From Bin87 sp965203855 (GTDB lineage: Bacteria; Chloroflexota; Dehalococcoidia; Lucifugimonadales; UBA3495), in assembly GCA_965203855.1 (NCBI GenBank), contig CBDBDN010000007.1, positions 1 to 64,000 on the forward strand: a DNA stretch of 64,000 nt, written 5' to 3'. Below, piece by piece: positions 38,736 to 47,478 of the stretch. Within the stretch, counting starts at the first letter, position 1, and each line of letters begins with the position of its first letter. The notes beneath the pieces are model-generated. The model was not told the DNA's origin, ran no database searches, and saw only the letters and a list, made by a program, of their open reading frames with translations. Made by a program: the position numbers and the translations under genes.

Positions 38736-39671
38736 ATGCCCAACAATCTGGAAGGGAAAGTAGCAATCGTTACCGGCTCCGGCCGCGGCGTCGGCCGCGG
38801 CGTCGCCAAACTAATGGCCGAGGAAGGCGCCAAAGTCGTCGTCGTTGACCCCGGCGTCAATGTGGACGGCTCCGGCTTTGACCAGTCCATCGCCGAAGTC
38901 GTCGTCGGTGAAATCCGCGACGCCGGCGGTACTGCCGTCGCCTGCACCGAATCCGTTGCCACTATGGCCGGCGGCGAGCGCATCGTGCAGGCCGCCATTG
39001 ACAACTACGGCCGGCTGGACATCGTCGTCTGCTGCGCCGGCATCCTGCGCGACCGCATGGTGTTCAACATGACCGAGCAGGAATGGGATGATGTCATCGC
39101 CGTGCATCTCAAGGGCACTTTCACCGTGGTCAAGCACGCCTGCATCCTGTTCCGGCAGCAGCGTTCCGGGCGGGTGATTACTTTCAGCAGCCAGTCCGGG
39201 CTGGTCGGCAACAGCGGGCAGGCCAACTACGGCGCTGCCAAGAGCGGCATTGCCGGCCTCACCAAAGTGGTCGCCAAGGATATGGGGCGCTACGGCGTAA
39301 CCGCCAATTCCATCGCCCCCCGCGCTACCACGCGGATGATTGGCGCCATACCGGAATCCGCTGCCGAAATCCGCGCGCGCGGCGGCGTAGCTTCACTGTC
39401 CGGCGACGGCGGCGACGACAGCGAATTGCAGAACCTGGACCCGGACGGCATCGCGCCTTTCGTCTGCTATCTGGCAACCGACTACGCCGGCAACATCAAC
39501 GGGCAGACTTTCCTGGTGTACGGCAACACCGTGTCGCTGATGTCCCAGCCCCGCCCGGAGCGCGCCATCTGGACGGAAAGCGGCCATTGGGAAATGGACG
39601 ACCTTTCCCAGCAGGCGCGCAGTTACCTGACGGCCGGCGTAGTCAATCCGGCCCCGGCACAGCAGCGATAA
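38736..39671 (+). CDS. SDR, MFE-2-like 3-hydroxyacyl-CoA dehydrogenase (paralogue 1)
   Basis: 311 residues from ATG 38736 (AAGGA upstream). Cofactor motif VTGSGRGVGRGVAKL, acidic residue in VVVVDPGVNVDG, NAG-equivalent CCAGILRDRMVF, catalytic Ser in ITFSSQSGLVGNSGQ, and Tyr/Lys in ANYGAAKSGIAGL. The D-x-G-x-N/S-x-D-G insertion and 'GILRDR' are typical of the dehydrogenase part of peroxisomal-type multifunctional enzyme 2. About 65% similar to the next gene, a tandem duplication. Probably oxidises the product of the MaoC hydratase upstream (inference). Confidence 0.88.
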   Translation: MPNNLEGKVAIVTGSGRGVGRGVAKLMAEEGAKVVVVDPGVNVDGSGFDQSIAEVVVGEIRDAGGTAVACTESVATMAGGERIVQAAIDNYGRLDIVVCCAGILRDRMVFNMTEQEWDDVIAVHLKGTFTVVKHACILFRQQRSGRVITFSSQSGLVGNSGQANYGAAKSGIAGLTKVVAKDMGRYGVTANSIAPRATTRMIGAIPESAAEIRARGGVASLSGDGGDDSELQNLDPDGIAPFVCYLATDYAGNINGQTFLVYGNTVSLMSQPRPERAIWTESGHWEMDDLSQQARSYLTAGVVNPAPAQQR

Positions 39672-39736
39672 CTCTAACTCGTCATTCCGCTTACTTCGTA
39701 ATGAAAGAACCGGACTGAAAGGAAAGGATTAGCAAA

Positions 39737-40648
39737 ATGCCTTTACTGCAAGACAAGGTAGCAATCGTTACCGGCGCCGGGCGCGGCATCGGGCGCGGCG
39801 TCGCCAAACTGATGGCCGCCGAGGGCGCCAGCGTCGTCGTCTGCGACCTCGGCGCCAATGTGGACGGCTCCGGCGCCGATATTTCCGTAGCCCAACAGGT
39901 AGTCAACGACATTCAAGCCGACGGCGGCCAGGCCGTCGCCTGCACCGAATCCGTAGCCACAATGTCCGGTGGCGAGCAAATCGTCCAGACCGCCATTGAC
40001 CATTTCGGCAAGCTGGACATTGTGGTAACCGTCGCCGGCATCCTGCGCGACCGCATGGTTTTCAATATGTCCGAGCAGGAATGGGACGATGTGATCGCCG
40101 TTCACCTCAAGGGCACATTCACGGTCGTGAAACACGCCAGCATCCTGTTCCGGCAGCAGCGTTCCGGGCGCATCATCACTTTCAGCAGCACTTCCGGGCT
40201 GTACGGCAACAGCGGGCAGGCCAACTACGGCGCCGCCAAAGACGGCATCGCCGGCTTTACCCGCGTCTGCGCCCGTGATTTGGGCCGCTACGGCGTAACC
40301 GCCAACGCCATCTCGCCCTCGGCCAGCACCCGGATGACCACCAGCGTGCCGGACGAAGCCCGCGCCCTGCGTTCCGCGCGCGGCATCGCCGCCGGCGGCG
40401 GACTGCGCGGCGAGCCGGAGGACGTGGCCCCCATGGTCGCCTGGCTGGCCTCCGACGAAGCCGCCCATGTCAACGGCCACGTGTTCCATGTAACCGGCGG
40501 CCTGGTAACCCTGCTCAACGAACCGGAGCCGGTCAAAACCATCCGCAAGGACAGCCGCTGGTCGGTGGACGAACTGGCGGCGGTGTTCCCGGCCACCATC
40601 GGCATTGAACTGTACAACCCGGCGCCGGCCCCACCGCCCCGCGCCTAA
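39737..40648 (+). CDS. SDR, MFE-2-like 3-hydroxyacyl-CoA dehydrogenase (paralogue 2)
   Basis: 303 residues. VTGAGRGIGRGVAKLM, VVCDLGANVDGSGADIS, VAGILRDRMVFNMSEQEWDD, catalytic Ser in ITFSSTSGLYGNSG, and Tyr/Lys in ANYGAAKDGIAGF. Tandem duplicate of the preceding gene, with long identical stretches such as VIAVHLKGTFTVVKHA. The C-terminal tails diverge (here NEPEPVKTIRKDSRWSVDEL), so substrate preference may differ. AGGAAAGGA precedes the ATG. Confidence 0.9.
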   Translation: MPLLQDKVAIVTGAGRGIGRGVAKLMAAEGASVVVCDLGANVDGSGADISVAQQVVNDIQADGGQAVACTESVATMSGGEQIVQTAIDHFGKLDIVVTVAGILRDRMVFNMSEQEWDDVIAVHLKGTFTVVKHASILFRQQRSGRIITFSSTSGLYGNSGQANYGAAKDGIAGFTRVCARDLGRYGVTANAISPSASTRMTTSVPDEARALRSARGIAAGGGLRGEPEDVAPMVAWLASDEAAHVNGHVFHVTGGLVTLLNEPEPVKTIRKDSRWSVDELAAVFPATIGIELYNPAPAPPPRA

Positions 40649-40699
40649 CCGCCGCCATATCCCCGCAAGCACAAGCAAACCGAAAGAGGATAACCTGCT

Positions 40700-41854
40700 A
40701 TGTTCAAGAGTTTCAGCGCATCTTACGCCGGCCATGTCGTGGACGACAACCTGGGGCTGGACGGCACCCCCGCCAACGACCGCTGGTATTCCAATGACGA
40801 GCTGGCCGGCGTCTTTGACTGGGCGCTGGACATCTCCCGCCACCTGGAAGCCCACGGCTACGACGAATTCTGGATGGCGGAGCATCACTTCCAGCCCGAA
40901 GGCTACGAATGCATCCCCAACCTGATAATGCTGGGGCTGTACCTGGCCTGCAACACGCAGCGGCTGAAGTACGGCTGCGGCTTCAATATCACCCCAATGT
41001 GGCACCCGCTGCGTCTGGCCGAGGACTTTGCGATGGCCGACATTCTGTCCGGCGGGCGCATCATCTTTGGCGTCGGCCGCGGCTACCACTCCCGCGAAGT
41101 GGAAACTTTCGGCTCCCCAATGTTTGACGGCGACGCCAACCGGGAACTGTTTGAGGAACAAATTGAAGTGATGGTGAAAGCCTTTACTGAGGAAGCTTTC
41201 TCTCACGACGGCAAGCATTATCAGATACCCGCCAATGTGCCGTACCGGGGCTATACGCTGGAAAAGCTCAGCCTGGTGCCGCGCCCCCGCCAGAACCCCG
41301 TCGAAATCTGGCAGCCCCTGGTGTCCGGCAACCCCAAAGGCGTCGACTTTATGGCCCGCATCGGCATCAAGGCCATGGTCGCTAACACCCCGGAACCAAC
41401 CCTCAACGAGCGGCTGACCATGTACCGGGACGCCGCCGCCCAATACGGGCGCGAACTGGAACTCGGCGAGGACATCGCCCTCGGCTACCGCTTTTTCATC
41501 GCCGAAAACCGGGAAAAAGCCATCGCAAAGGCCCGCCCCTACTTCGAGGAAGCGATGAAATTCGCCGCTCCTCTGGGATTGATGCGCCTGGAACCCGAGC
41601 AAATTGACGCCGTAGCCAATCCGGGGCTGCGCCGCGGCGTACAACTGCCCACGCTGGAGGGCGCAGTAGAAAGCGGCGCCTGGCTCTGCGGCTCCCCGGA
41701 TGATGTCGTCAACCAGCTCAAGGAAACGGAAGCCAAGTATCCCGGCGTAGAACGCGTCAACCTGGGTTCCGTAATGGGGATGCCCCGCGAAGTGTTCAAA
41801 GACCAGCTGGCCCGCTTCGCCCAGGATGTAATGCCCGCCTTTGCCGACAACTAA
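40700..41854 (+). CDS. LLM-class flavin-dependent oxidoreductase (luciferase-like monooxygenase)
   Basis: 384 residues. TIM-barrel flavoenzyme: HGYDEFWMAEHHFQPEGYEC, CNTQRLKYGCGFNITPMWHP, RLAEDFAMADILSGGRIIFG then VGRGYHSREVETFG, and IEVMVKAFTEEAFSHDGKHY. It uses reduced FMN or F420 to oxidise an unknown substrate; nothing in sequence decides which flavin. 51 bp after the second SDR with AAAGAGGA upstream, so it may belong to the same acyl-CoA/organic-acid operon. Confidence 0.9.
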   Translation: MFKSFSASYAGHVVDDNLGLDGTPANDRWYSNDELAGVFDWALDISRHLEAHGYDEFWMAEHHFQPEGYECIPNLIMLGLYLACNTQRLKYGCGFNITPMWHPLRLAEDFAMADILSGGRIIFGVGRGYHSREVETFGSPMFDGDANRELFEEQIEVMVKAFTEEAFSHDGKHYQIPANVPYRGYTLEKLSLVPRPRQNPVEIWQPLVSGNPKGVDFMARIGIKAMVANTPEPTLNERLTMYRDAAAQYGRELELGEDIALGYRFFIAENREKAIAKARPYFEEAMKFAAPLGLMRLEPEQIDAVANPGLRRGVQLPTLEGAVESGAWLCGSPDDVVNQLKETEAKYPGVERVNLGSVMGMPREVFKDQLARFAQDVMPAFADN

Positions 41855-41882
41855 CCGCGCCGGCCGCCGCCGCCAAAACCAT

Positions 41883-41907
41883 GGGGCGGGTTGCCAAAAC
41901 CCGCCCC
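41883..41907. terminator. Bidirectional hairpin between converging genes
   Basis: ggggcgggtt-gccaa-aacccgcccc: 10-bp perfect stem. It overlaps the last base of the stop codon of the minus-strand gene ending at 41907 and lies 28 bp past the LLM gene. Confidence 0.75.
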
Positions 41908-42116
41908 TACTGATTCACATCGCCAACGCCAATAATGTTGGCAATAATCAGGGCATAGGTAGCGATGAGCGCCGGTATGATGATTGCTTTGGCGGATTTG
42001 GCAACCGCTATTACCAGCCGTTTGTCGCTGGAGAGCAACGCCAATTCGGCTAAAACGCTGGCTGCGAAACCAATCACCAACGGCCCTATTGCCAAGGCTG
42101 AATTGAGCTCAAGCAT
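41907..42116 (-). CDS. Small hydrophobic membrane protein, unknown
   Basis: 69 residues with two membrane segments (LAIGPLVIGFAASVLAELAL and IIIPALIATYALIIANIIGV), no recognised motif. 6 bp after the preceding minus-strand small membrane gene, suggesting co-transcription. Confidence 0.5.
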   Translation of the reverse strand: MLELNSALAIGPLVIGFAASVLAELALLSSDKRLVIAVAKSAKAIIIPALIATYALIIANIIGVGDVNQ

Positions 42117-42122
42117 ATCGGG

Positions 42123-42338
42123 TTACGAAGCATCTGGCTCGCTATCGCGCGATTTTTTGGCTTTTTCATCCCTATAAACCACCACGGAGAGACCGAGGCA
42201 GACCAGACAGAGCGGACCGAGGATCAAAGCCATCCCATTGGCGCCAAGGCAAGACCCGTAATCGTTGAGATTGCATACAATCGCCGGCACAATTGCCACC
42301 GCCAGCGCCCCTAGCGCCAAGTAGATCATAAACACCAT
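42123..42338 (-). CDS. Small membrane protein, unknown
   Basis: 71 residues from ATG 42338 (MVFMIYLALGALAVAIVPAI), preceded by GGGAGAGG. Two membrane helices with a short Cys-containing loop (VCNLNDYGSCLG), then a charged tail VVYRDEKAKKSRDSE. A longer reading frame from 42434 lacks support. Not recognised. Confidence 0.55.
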   Translation of the reverse strand: MVFMIYLALGALAVAIVPAIVCNLNDYGSCLGANGMALILGPLCLVCLGLSVVVYRDEKAKKSRDSEPDAS

Positions 42339-42477
42339 AACGAACCTCTCCCTAGCGCCGGCTTTGCCGCCGGCTGGACGGCGCCACGCTACGTAACCCG
42401 CATTGCTCCGCCATTGCCGCATTGTACCCCGCAATGCGCTTGCCGTCTAACCTGGCTGCGGTTGCGGCTGCGGACGA

Positions 42478-43017
42478 TTATGGATGCGCCGGATGCGTAT
42501 GCCAGTGGTAGCTGAACGCCCCCCGCACGCCGCGCACAAACAGCAGCAGCAGCAGCACATAGACCGCCATCCAAAACGCAGTGCGCGCGTCAAAGGCCAG
42601 CGGTTCCAAACGCGTCAAAGCGATGACGCGGGCCAGTAAAAAGACGACCGGCAGCAGCGCCGCCGCCAGCCGCCAGCGGAAGTTCACCCCCAGCGCCAGC
42701 ATCCCCACCACAAAGCCCTCTACCCCCTGATAAATGACTACCCGCACCGGAAAGTCCGGTATCCCCGGATCATCCGGGTCAATGCCGGGCGCCAGCAGCC
42801 AAAGCAGCAGCAGCCCGGTGTTCCAGACCCACCACGCCAGCCCGGCCAGCCACGCCCACCGCATCCGGCGGCGCGCCTGTTCCAACGTGGCCGACAGCAG
42901 GAAACGGAACAGCCAGCCCGACGGCATCGGGCCGCCGGGGCCGCCGGCGTCGGCCCCCGGTTCGCCCGGCGGCGGCTCGCATCCGTCCGGGCGGCGTTCC
43001 GAAGGCTCGGAATCCAT
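42478..43017 (-). CDS. Four-helix membrane protein, unknown
   Basis: 179 residues from ATG 43017 (MDSEPSERRPDGCEPPPGEP). The Pro/Gly-rich cytoplasmic N-terminus of about 30 residues is followed by WAWLAGLAWWVWNTGLLLLW and three further hydrophobic segments. Ends FSYHWHTHPAHP, a His-rich tail. It starts 7 bp after a small soluble gene on the same strand. Confidence 0.65.
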   Translation of the reverse strand: MDSEPSERRPDGCEPPPGEPGADAGGPGGPMPSGWLFRFLLSATLEQARRRMRWAWLAGLAWWVWNTGLLLLWLLAPGIDPDDPGIPDFPVRVVIYQGVEGFVVGMLALGVNFRWRLAAALLPVVFLLARVIALTRLEPLAFDARTAFWMAVYVLLLLLFVRGVRGAFSYHWHTHPAHP

Positions 43018-43024
43018 ACCGGAT

Positions 43025-43264
43025 TTAGGCGTCCTCGTCCAGCAGTGGGATGGTAGTCCAGGCAACGCTGTCGGCGTCGGCGGAGAGGCCCTGCTCCCGC
43101 ACCAGCCTGCGAATGTCCACCAAAGTAGCGTTAACCTCGCGGGTTACCATCTGCCACTCCGGCTCCGGTGGAAACCAGTAGGGAGAATTGATGCGGACGA
43201 CCCGGTTCTGCGCGGCGTTGTAGTAAATGCCGAAACGGGTGGCTTGCTGCTGCATAGTCATCAT
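43025..43264 (-). CDS. Small soluble protein, unknown
   Basis: 79 residues from ATG 43264 (MMTMQQQATRFGIYYNAAQN). Contains INSPYWFPPEPEWQMVTREV and ends TTIPLLDEDA. No recognised family. GGAAG lies upstream. Probably co-transcribed with the membrane protein gene that follows. Confidence 0.6.
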   Translation of the reverse strand: MMTMQQQATRFGIYYNAAQNRVVRINSPYWFPPEPEWQMVTREVNATLVDIRRLVREQGLSADADSVAWTTIPLLDEDA

Positions 43265-43417
43265 GCGTACTTCCGTCCCCGCGCCGCAAATCGCAGACGC
43301 CGGGCTGCGTAGATTGTGATTTACCAAAGTAGATTGCGATTTACCAAAAGCGGATGCCAGTCAACCGCTTTCGTCATTCCCGCCTGCGCCGGAATGACGA
43401 TGAACATAGCCGCACCC

Positions 43418-44704
43418 CTAGCTGATGATCGGGTTCAGCGCAATGGTTTCCTGTCGGCTGGGGCCGGTGGAAATCATCTGCGCCTGGCAGCCCACCAGCT
43501 TTTCGAGGCGGCGAACATAAGCCACCGCATTGGCCGGGAGCTGTTCCATCCGGGTGGCGCTGGCCGTCGGTTCCTCCCAGCCGGGCATCTCCTCGTAAAT
43601 CGGCTGGCACTGCTCCAGCAGCCCGGTGCTGGCGGGAAAATGCTCCAGCGCCTGCCCAGCGGCGCGGTAGCCGGTGCAAATCTGCACCGCATCCATACCG
43701 TCCAGGATGTCCAGGCGCGTAATTACCATCCCGGTAAAGCCGTTAATCTGTCGGCTGTAACGGGCCGCCACAGCGTCAAACCAGCCGACGCGGCGCGCCC
43801 GCCCGGTGGTCGTGCCGTATTCATGCGCCTTTTCCCGCAGCGCATCGCCGGCGTCGTCCCGCATTTCGGTGGGCATCGGGCCGCCGCCCACTCGCGTTGA
43901 GTACGCCTTGAACACGCCTACTACGCCCTTGATGGCTTGCGGGTTGATGCCCAGCCCGGTGATGGCGCCCCCGATTGACGGCGATGACGAAGTTACATAG
44001 GGATAAGAGCCATGGTCAATGTCCAGTAGCGTGCCTTGCGCGCCCTCCAGCAGGACGCGTTGGCCCTGCGCCAGCATCTCTTGAATCATCTGCTCGGTAG
44101 GACGGACGAAATCGGCCAATGCCTCGCCCCAACGCTGGCATTGCTCAATCACGCAGTCGGCGTCCAGCGGTTCGCCGTCATAGACGCCGGCAATGATGCG
44201 ATTTTTCTGCGCTACGGCGGCGGCTACGCGGTCGGGCAGCCTCTTTCGGTCCAGCAGTTCGCCGATGCGGATGCCGTCGCGCGCGGCCTTGTCAACATAG
44301 GCCGGGCCGATGCCCTGCCCGGTAGTGCCGATGGCGCCGCTTCCGCGCGCCTTTTCCTGCAAGGCGTCCAGCATCGTATGGTACGGCATTATCACATGGG
44401 CGCGGTCGCTCACGAACAGACGGGCGGTGTCGATGCCCTGCTGCCGCAAGCCGGCCATTTCCCCCAGCAGCACTTCCGGGTTGACCACAACGCCGTTGCC
44501 GATGACGCCGATGACCTCGGGCCAGCAGATGCCGGACGGCACCAGATGCAGCTGGAACTCCCCCCGCTCGTTGACGACAGTATGGCCGGCGTTATTGCCG
44601 CCGGCGTAGCGCACGACGCAATCGGACTGACCGGCAAGGTAGTCAATGACTTTCCCTTTGCCTTCGTCTCCCCATTGTCCTCCGATTACGGCGTAGGCCG
44701 GCAT
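43418..44704 (-). CDS. purA: Adenylosuccinate synthetase
   Basis: Converts IMP, Asp and GTP to adenylosuccinate in AMP synthesis. 428 residues from ATG 44704 (MPAYAVIGGQWGDEGKGKVI); AGGAGC nine bases upstream. The N-terminal GTP-binding signature QWGDEGKGK, GGNNAGHTVV, the IMP loop TTGQGIGPAYVDKAARDGIR, and LLEGAQGTLLDIDHGSYPYV are all present. The 1.6-kb open frame from 45034 includes the divergent promoter region and is rejected. Housekeeping gene, transcribed away from the CoA-transferase at 45040. Confidence 0.97.
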   Translation of the reverse strand: MPAYAVIGGQWGDEGKGKVIDYLAGQSDCVVRYAGGNNAGHTVVNERGEFQLHLVPSGICWPEVIGVIGNGVVVNPEVLLGEMAGLRQQGIDTARLFVSDRAHVIMPYHTMLDALQEKARGSGAIGTTGQGIGPAYVDKAARDGIRIGELLDRKRLPDRVAAAVAQKNRIIAGVYDGEPLDADCVIEQCQRWGEALADFVRPTEQMIQEMLAQGQRVLLEGAQGTLLDIDHGSYPYVTSSSPSIGGAITGLGINPQAIKGVVGVFKAYSTRVGGGPMPTEMRDDAGDALREKAHEYGTTTGRARRVGWFDAVAARYSRQINGFTGMVITRLDILDGMDAVQICTGYRAAGQALEHFPASTGLLEQCQPIYEEMPGWEEPTASATRMEQLPANAVAYVRRLEKLVGCQAQMISTGPSRQETIALNPIIS

Positions 44705-44946
44705 TGTGCTTCGCTCCTGATTTTCGCAGACAGAAATGATGCGCGCCGGGAACGGGATATTGACAGGCCAATTAAAGCCCGGCCCAATCCCGGCAAGATA
44801 AGGGGCGGCAAAAGGCCGCCGCCGCCGGCAAGTATAACAGAAACCCGCAGCAAGCAACAGGGCGTGTTGAGCGGTTAGGAACGCCGCCGGCCGCCGCCGC
44901 AAATCAGCCCACCGGCGGCATTTCCCACATTGCCCCCGATTGGGGG

Positions 44947-44973
44947 TTGCATTACGCCAACTTGCGGTATAAT
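44947..44973 (+). promoter_or_regulatory. Possible promoter of the CoA-transferase gene
   Basis: ttgcat (44947-44952) and tataat (44968-44973) with a short 15-bp spacer; start near 44980, 60 bases before the ATG. Confidence 0.45.
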
Positions 44974-45039
44974 ACCCGCCGATGTCGGCAGCCGCCCTTT
45001 CCAAGACGGCGCCGGCGCGCATTTGGAGGTACAACCGAT

Positions 45040-46236
45040 ATGAAGCCTTTGGAAGGCATAAAGGTGCTGGACTTGACCCGCGCCCTGGCCGGGCCGTTCT
45101 GCGCTCTGATGCTCGGCGACTACGGCGCCGACGTCATCAAAATCGAAATGCCCGGCAGCGGCGACGATACCCGCAAATGGGGGCCGCCTTTCATCGGCGA
45201 TGAATCCGCCTACTTCCTTTCGGTCAACCGCAACAAGCGCAGCCTGACCCTCAACCTCCGGGACGCCAAGGCGCAGCGCATTTTCCGCCAGCTCGCCGCC
45301 GACTCCGATGTCATCGTGGAAAACTTTACGCCCGATGTGATGGGCCGTTTCAATCTGGACTACGCCGCCGTCAAACAGCTGAACCCCGGCATCGTCTATT
45401 GCTCCATCTCCGGCTTTGGCGCCAACGGCCCCTACCGCAACCGCCCCGCCTACGACCAGATTATGCAGGGCATCAGCGGCATCATGAGCATCACCGGCGA
45501 CCTGGACAGCGACCCGCAAAAGGTAGGCATCGCCGTGGCCGACATCGGCGCCGGTATGTGGGCCGCTTTCGCCATTATGGCCGCCCTCTACCACCGCAAC
45601 GGCGCCGCCGGCGCCGGCAAAGGACAGCACATTGACCTGTCAATGCTGGACGCCCAGGTTGCGTGGATGACCTACCAGGCCGGGTATTACTTCGCTACCG
45701 GGCAAGCCCCCCGGCGCTTGGGCGCCGCCCATCCCACCCTGGTGCCTTACCAGACCTTTATGGGTAAGGACGGCAAGTATTTCAATGTCGCCGTCGGCTC
45801 CGCCCGCCTCTGGGATCGGTTCTGCGAGGGCATTGGCCGGATGGACCTGCACCAGCACCCGGACTATCACGACAACGGCGCGCGGGTGAACCATCGCAGT
45901 ACGCTGGTTCCTATGCTGCAAGAATACTTCCTCACCAAGGACGCCGACGACTGGGTAGCCGACTTGCAAGCGGTCAGCGTGCCGGCCGGCCCCATCAACG
46001 ACCTGGCCGATGTATTCTCCGACCCGCAGGTGCTGCACCGGGAAATGCTGCTGGAAATGCCGCATCCCACGCTGGGCCGCATCAAGCAGACCGGATTGCC
46101 CATCAAGTTTTCGGCCACCCCCGGCGCGCTGGACCAGCCGCCGCCGCTGCTGGGCGAACACAATTCCGAAATACTGGCCGCGCTGGGCTACTCCGCAGCC
46201 GAAGTCAGCGAAATGGCGGATGCGGGCGTAATCTGA
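45040..46236 (+). CDS. Family III (CaiB/BaiF) CoA-transferase
   Basis: 398 residues from ATG 45040 (MKPLEGIKVLDLTRALAGPF), TTGGAGGT upstream. Family signatures: GDYGADVIKIEMPGSGDDTR, NRNKRSLTLNL, VIVENFTPDVMGRFNLDYAA, catalytic Asp in GQHIDLSMLDAQVAWM, and the C-terminal PLLGEHNSEILAALGYS. It moves CoA between carboxylic acids, forming an interlocked dimer (known). Closest in pattern to formyl-CoA/succinyl-CoA:acid transferases; substrate unknown. Followed by an SDR-like pseudoenzyme. Confidence 0.93.
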   Translation: MKPLEGIKVLDLTRALAGPFCALMLGDYGADVIKIEMPGSGDDTRKWGPPFIGDESAYFLSVNRNKRSLTLNLRDAKAQRIFRQLAADSDVIVENFTPDVMGRFNLDYAAVKQLNPGIVYCSISGFGANGPYRNRPAYDQIMQGISGIMSITGDLDSDPQKVGIAVADIGAGMWAAFAIMAALYHRNGAAGAGKGQHIDLSMLDAQVAWMTYQAGYYFATGQAPRRLGAAHPTLVPYQTFMGKDGKYFNVAVGSARLWDRFCEGIGRMDLHQHPDYHDNGARVNHRSTLVPMLQEYFLTKDADDWVADLQAVSVPAGPINDLADVFSDPQVLHREMLLEMPHPTLGRIKQTGLPIKFSATPGALDQPPPLLGEHNSEILAALGYSAAEVSEMADAGVI

Positions 46237-46356
46237 ACGCCGCGCTGTCCGAATGCCGCAGTATCCGAATACTGCACTATCTGAATGCCGGTTGGCTGAA
46301 TACCAGCCGACTGAATGCCGGTTAATGGCGCGCAGTGCCGGGGACAGGAGAAGCTG

Positions 46357-47184
46357 ATGGATTTAGGGTTGGAAAACCGGGTCGCGCTGGTCATTGACGC
46401 GCATCTGGCCATTGCCACTGCCGCCGCCGCGGCCCTGGCCGACGAAGGCGCCGTGCTGGCCCTGACGGCCCCCGACGGCAAGCGCCTGCGCCAGGTCGAA
46501 ATGGAACTGGCCCGACGGCATATCCCGCAGGAACGCTTTCGCGGCGTCATTGCCGACGTAGAAAAAGAACAGGACATTCGCCATCTGGCGCGGGAAACCC
46601 TGCACCGGCAGGGCGATGTCAGCATCCTCGTAACCGCCGTCGCCGACCAGGAATCCGCCAGCACTGCCACGCTGGCCGACGAACAGATTGAGCCGGCGTT
46701 GACGCGCAACTTCCTGGCGTCTGTGCGCCTGGTGCGCGAAATCATCCCCCATATGAAGCGGGTCGGCGAGGGCCGCATCATCAACTTGCTCCCCCTCTCC
46801 GCCTTGGAAATTACCCCGCAGAATGTGCTGTCCTCGGCCAGCATGGCGCCGGTGCTGGCCTACTTCAAGGGTTTGGCCGCGGAGTTGGCGCCCTGCACCA
46901 TTACCGTCAACAACATCATCTACGAATGCGTCAATTCGCCGGAAATGCACGAAACGATGCGGCAGCGCGCCGTCAACCGACTGGGCGATGACGCCGACGA
47001 CGAAACCGTTGCCGGCTGCGCCGAATCGCTGCTGCTGGAAACCGTCAAATCCATCCCGATGCAGCGCATGGCGGAACCCCGCGAAATCGGCGATGTAATC
47101 TGCATGGTGGCATCCCGCAAAACCTCCTACCTTACCGGCGCCAACATCGTCGTTGACGGCGGCCGGCATCACACCTACGCCTGA
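46357..47184 (+). CDS. SDR-fold pseudoenzyme (cofactor and catalytic motifs lost)
   Basis: 275 residues from ATG 46357 with AGGAG upstream. The overall SDR order is kept: a first strand RVALVIDAHLAIATAAAAAL, VSILVTAVADQES, GRIINLLPLSALE, TITVNNIIYECVNSP, and MVASRKTSYLTGANIVVDGG. However, the TGxxxGxG cofactor loop reads IDAHLAIA without glycines, and alignment to the SDRs at 38.7-40.6 kb places Ser and Met where the catalytic Tyr and Lys belong. The gene is otherwise intact, so it looks selected as a non-catalytic protein (inference). Confidence 0.8.
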   Translation: MDLGLENRVALVIDAHLAIATAAAAALADEGAVLALTAPDGKRLRQVEMELARRHIPQERFRGVIADVEKEQDIRHLARETLHRQGDVSILVTAVADQESASTATLADEQIEPALTRNFLASVRLVREIIPHMKRVGEGRIINLLPLSALEITPQNVLSSASMAPVLAYFKGLAAELAPCTITVNNIIYECVNSPEMHETMRQRAVNRLGDDADDETVAGCAESLLLETVKSIPMQRMAEPREIGDVICMVASRKTSYLTGANIVVDGGRHHTYA

Positions 47185-47205
47185 TGCCCCAACTTGACTA
47201 GCCCG

Positions 47206-47425
47206 CGCAGTCATATTCGCCGTCATTCCGAACCTAATACCCGCCATTCCAAACCGCACACCCGCCATTCCGAACCCCATACCCGTCATTCCGGCGCAAG
47301 CCGGAATCTATGCCCGCCGCTTCTATTGCCATCTAGCCATATTCGCCGTCATTCCCAACCTCATACTCGCCATTCCCAACCTCATACCCGTCATTCCGGC
47401 GCAAGCCGGAATCTATGCCCGCCGC
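47206..47425. repeat. Tandemly duplicated array-plus-palindrome block
   Basis: Two consecutive blocks of about 110-130 bp. Each starts catattcgccgtcattcc, has two to three monomers (tacccgccattccgaacccc type), ends in cgtcattccggcgcaagccg (47284 and 47389) plus gaatctatgcccgccgcttc. The whole unit, not only the monomer, has been duplicated. Confidence 0.88.
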
Positions 47426-47478
47426 TTCTATGCCGTCCCCCCCAGCCTGGCCAACACGCCCGGCAAGGTTACGCCGCC

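Noticed and set aside
39743..41644. Minus-strand open frame of 633 codons
   Set aside because: It lies opposite the second SDR and the LLM flavoenzyme, both of which have complete motifs on the plus strand.
44705..45034. 110-residue N-terminal extension of PurA
   Set aside because: The family starts at the QWGDEGKGK region; ATG 44704 has a good ribosome-binding site, and the extension would cover the divergent promoter region.
47194..47478. 95-residue His/Ser/Arg-rich N-terminal extension of the M24 peptidase
   Set aside because: It is translated repeat DNA (the monomer gives RHSEPHT-type peptides); the conserved protein begins at ATG 47479.
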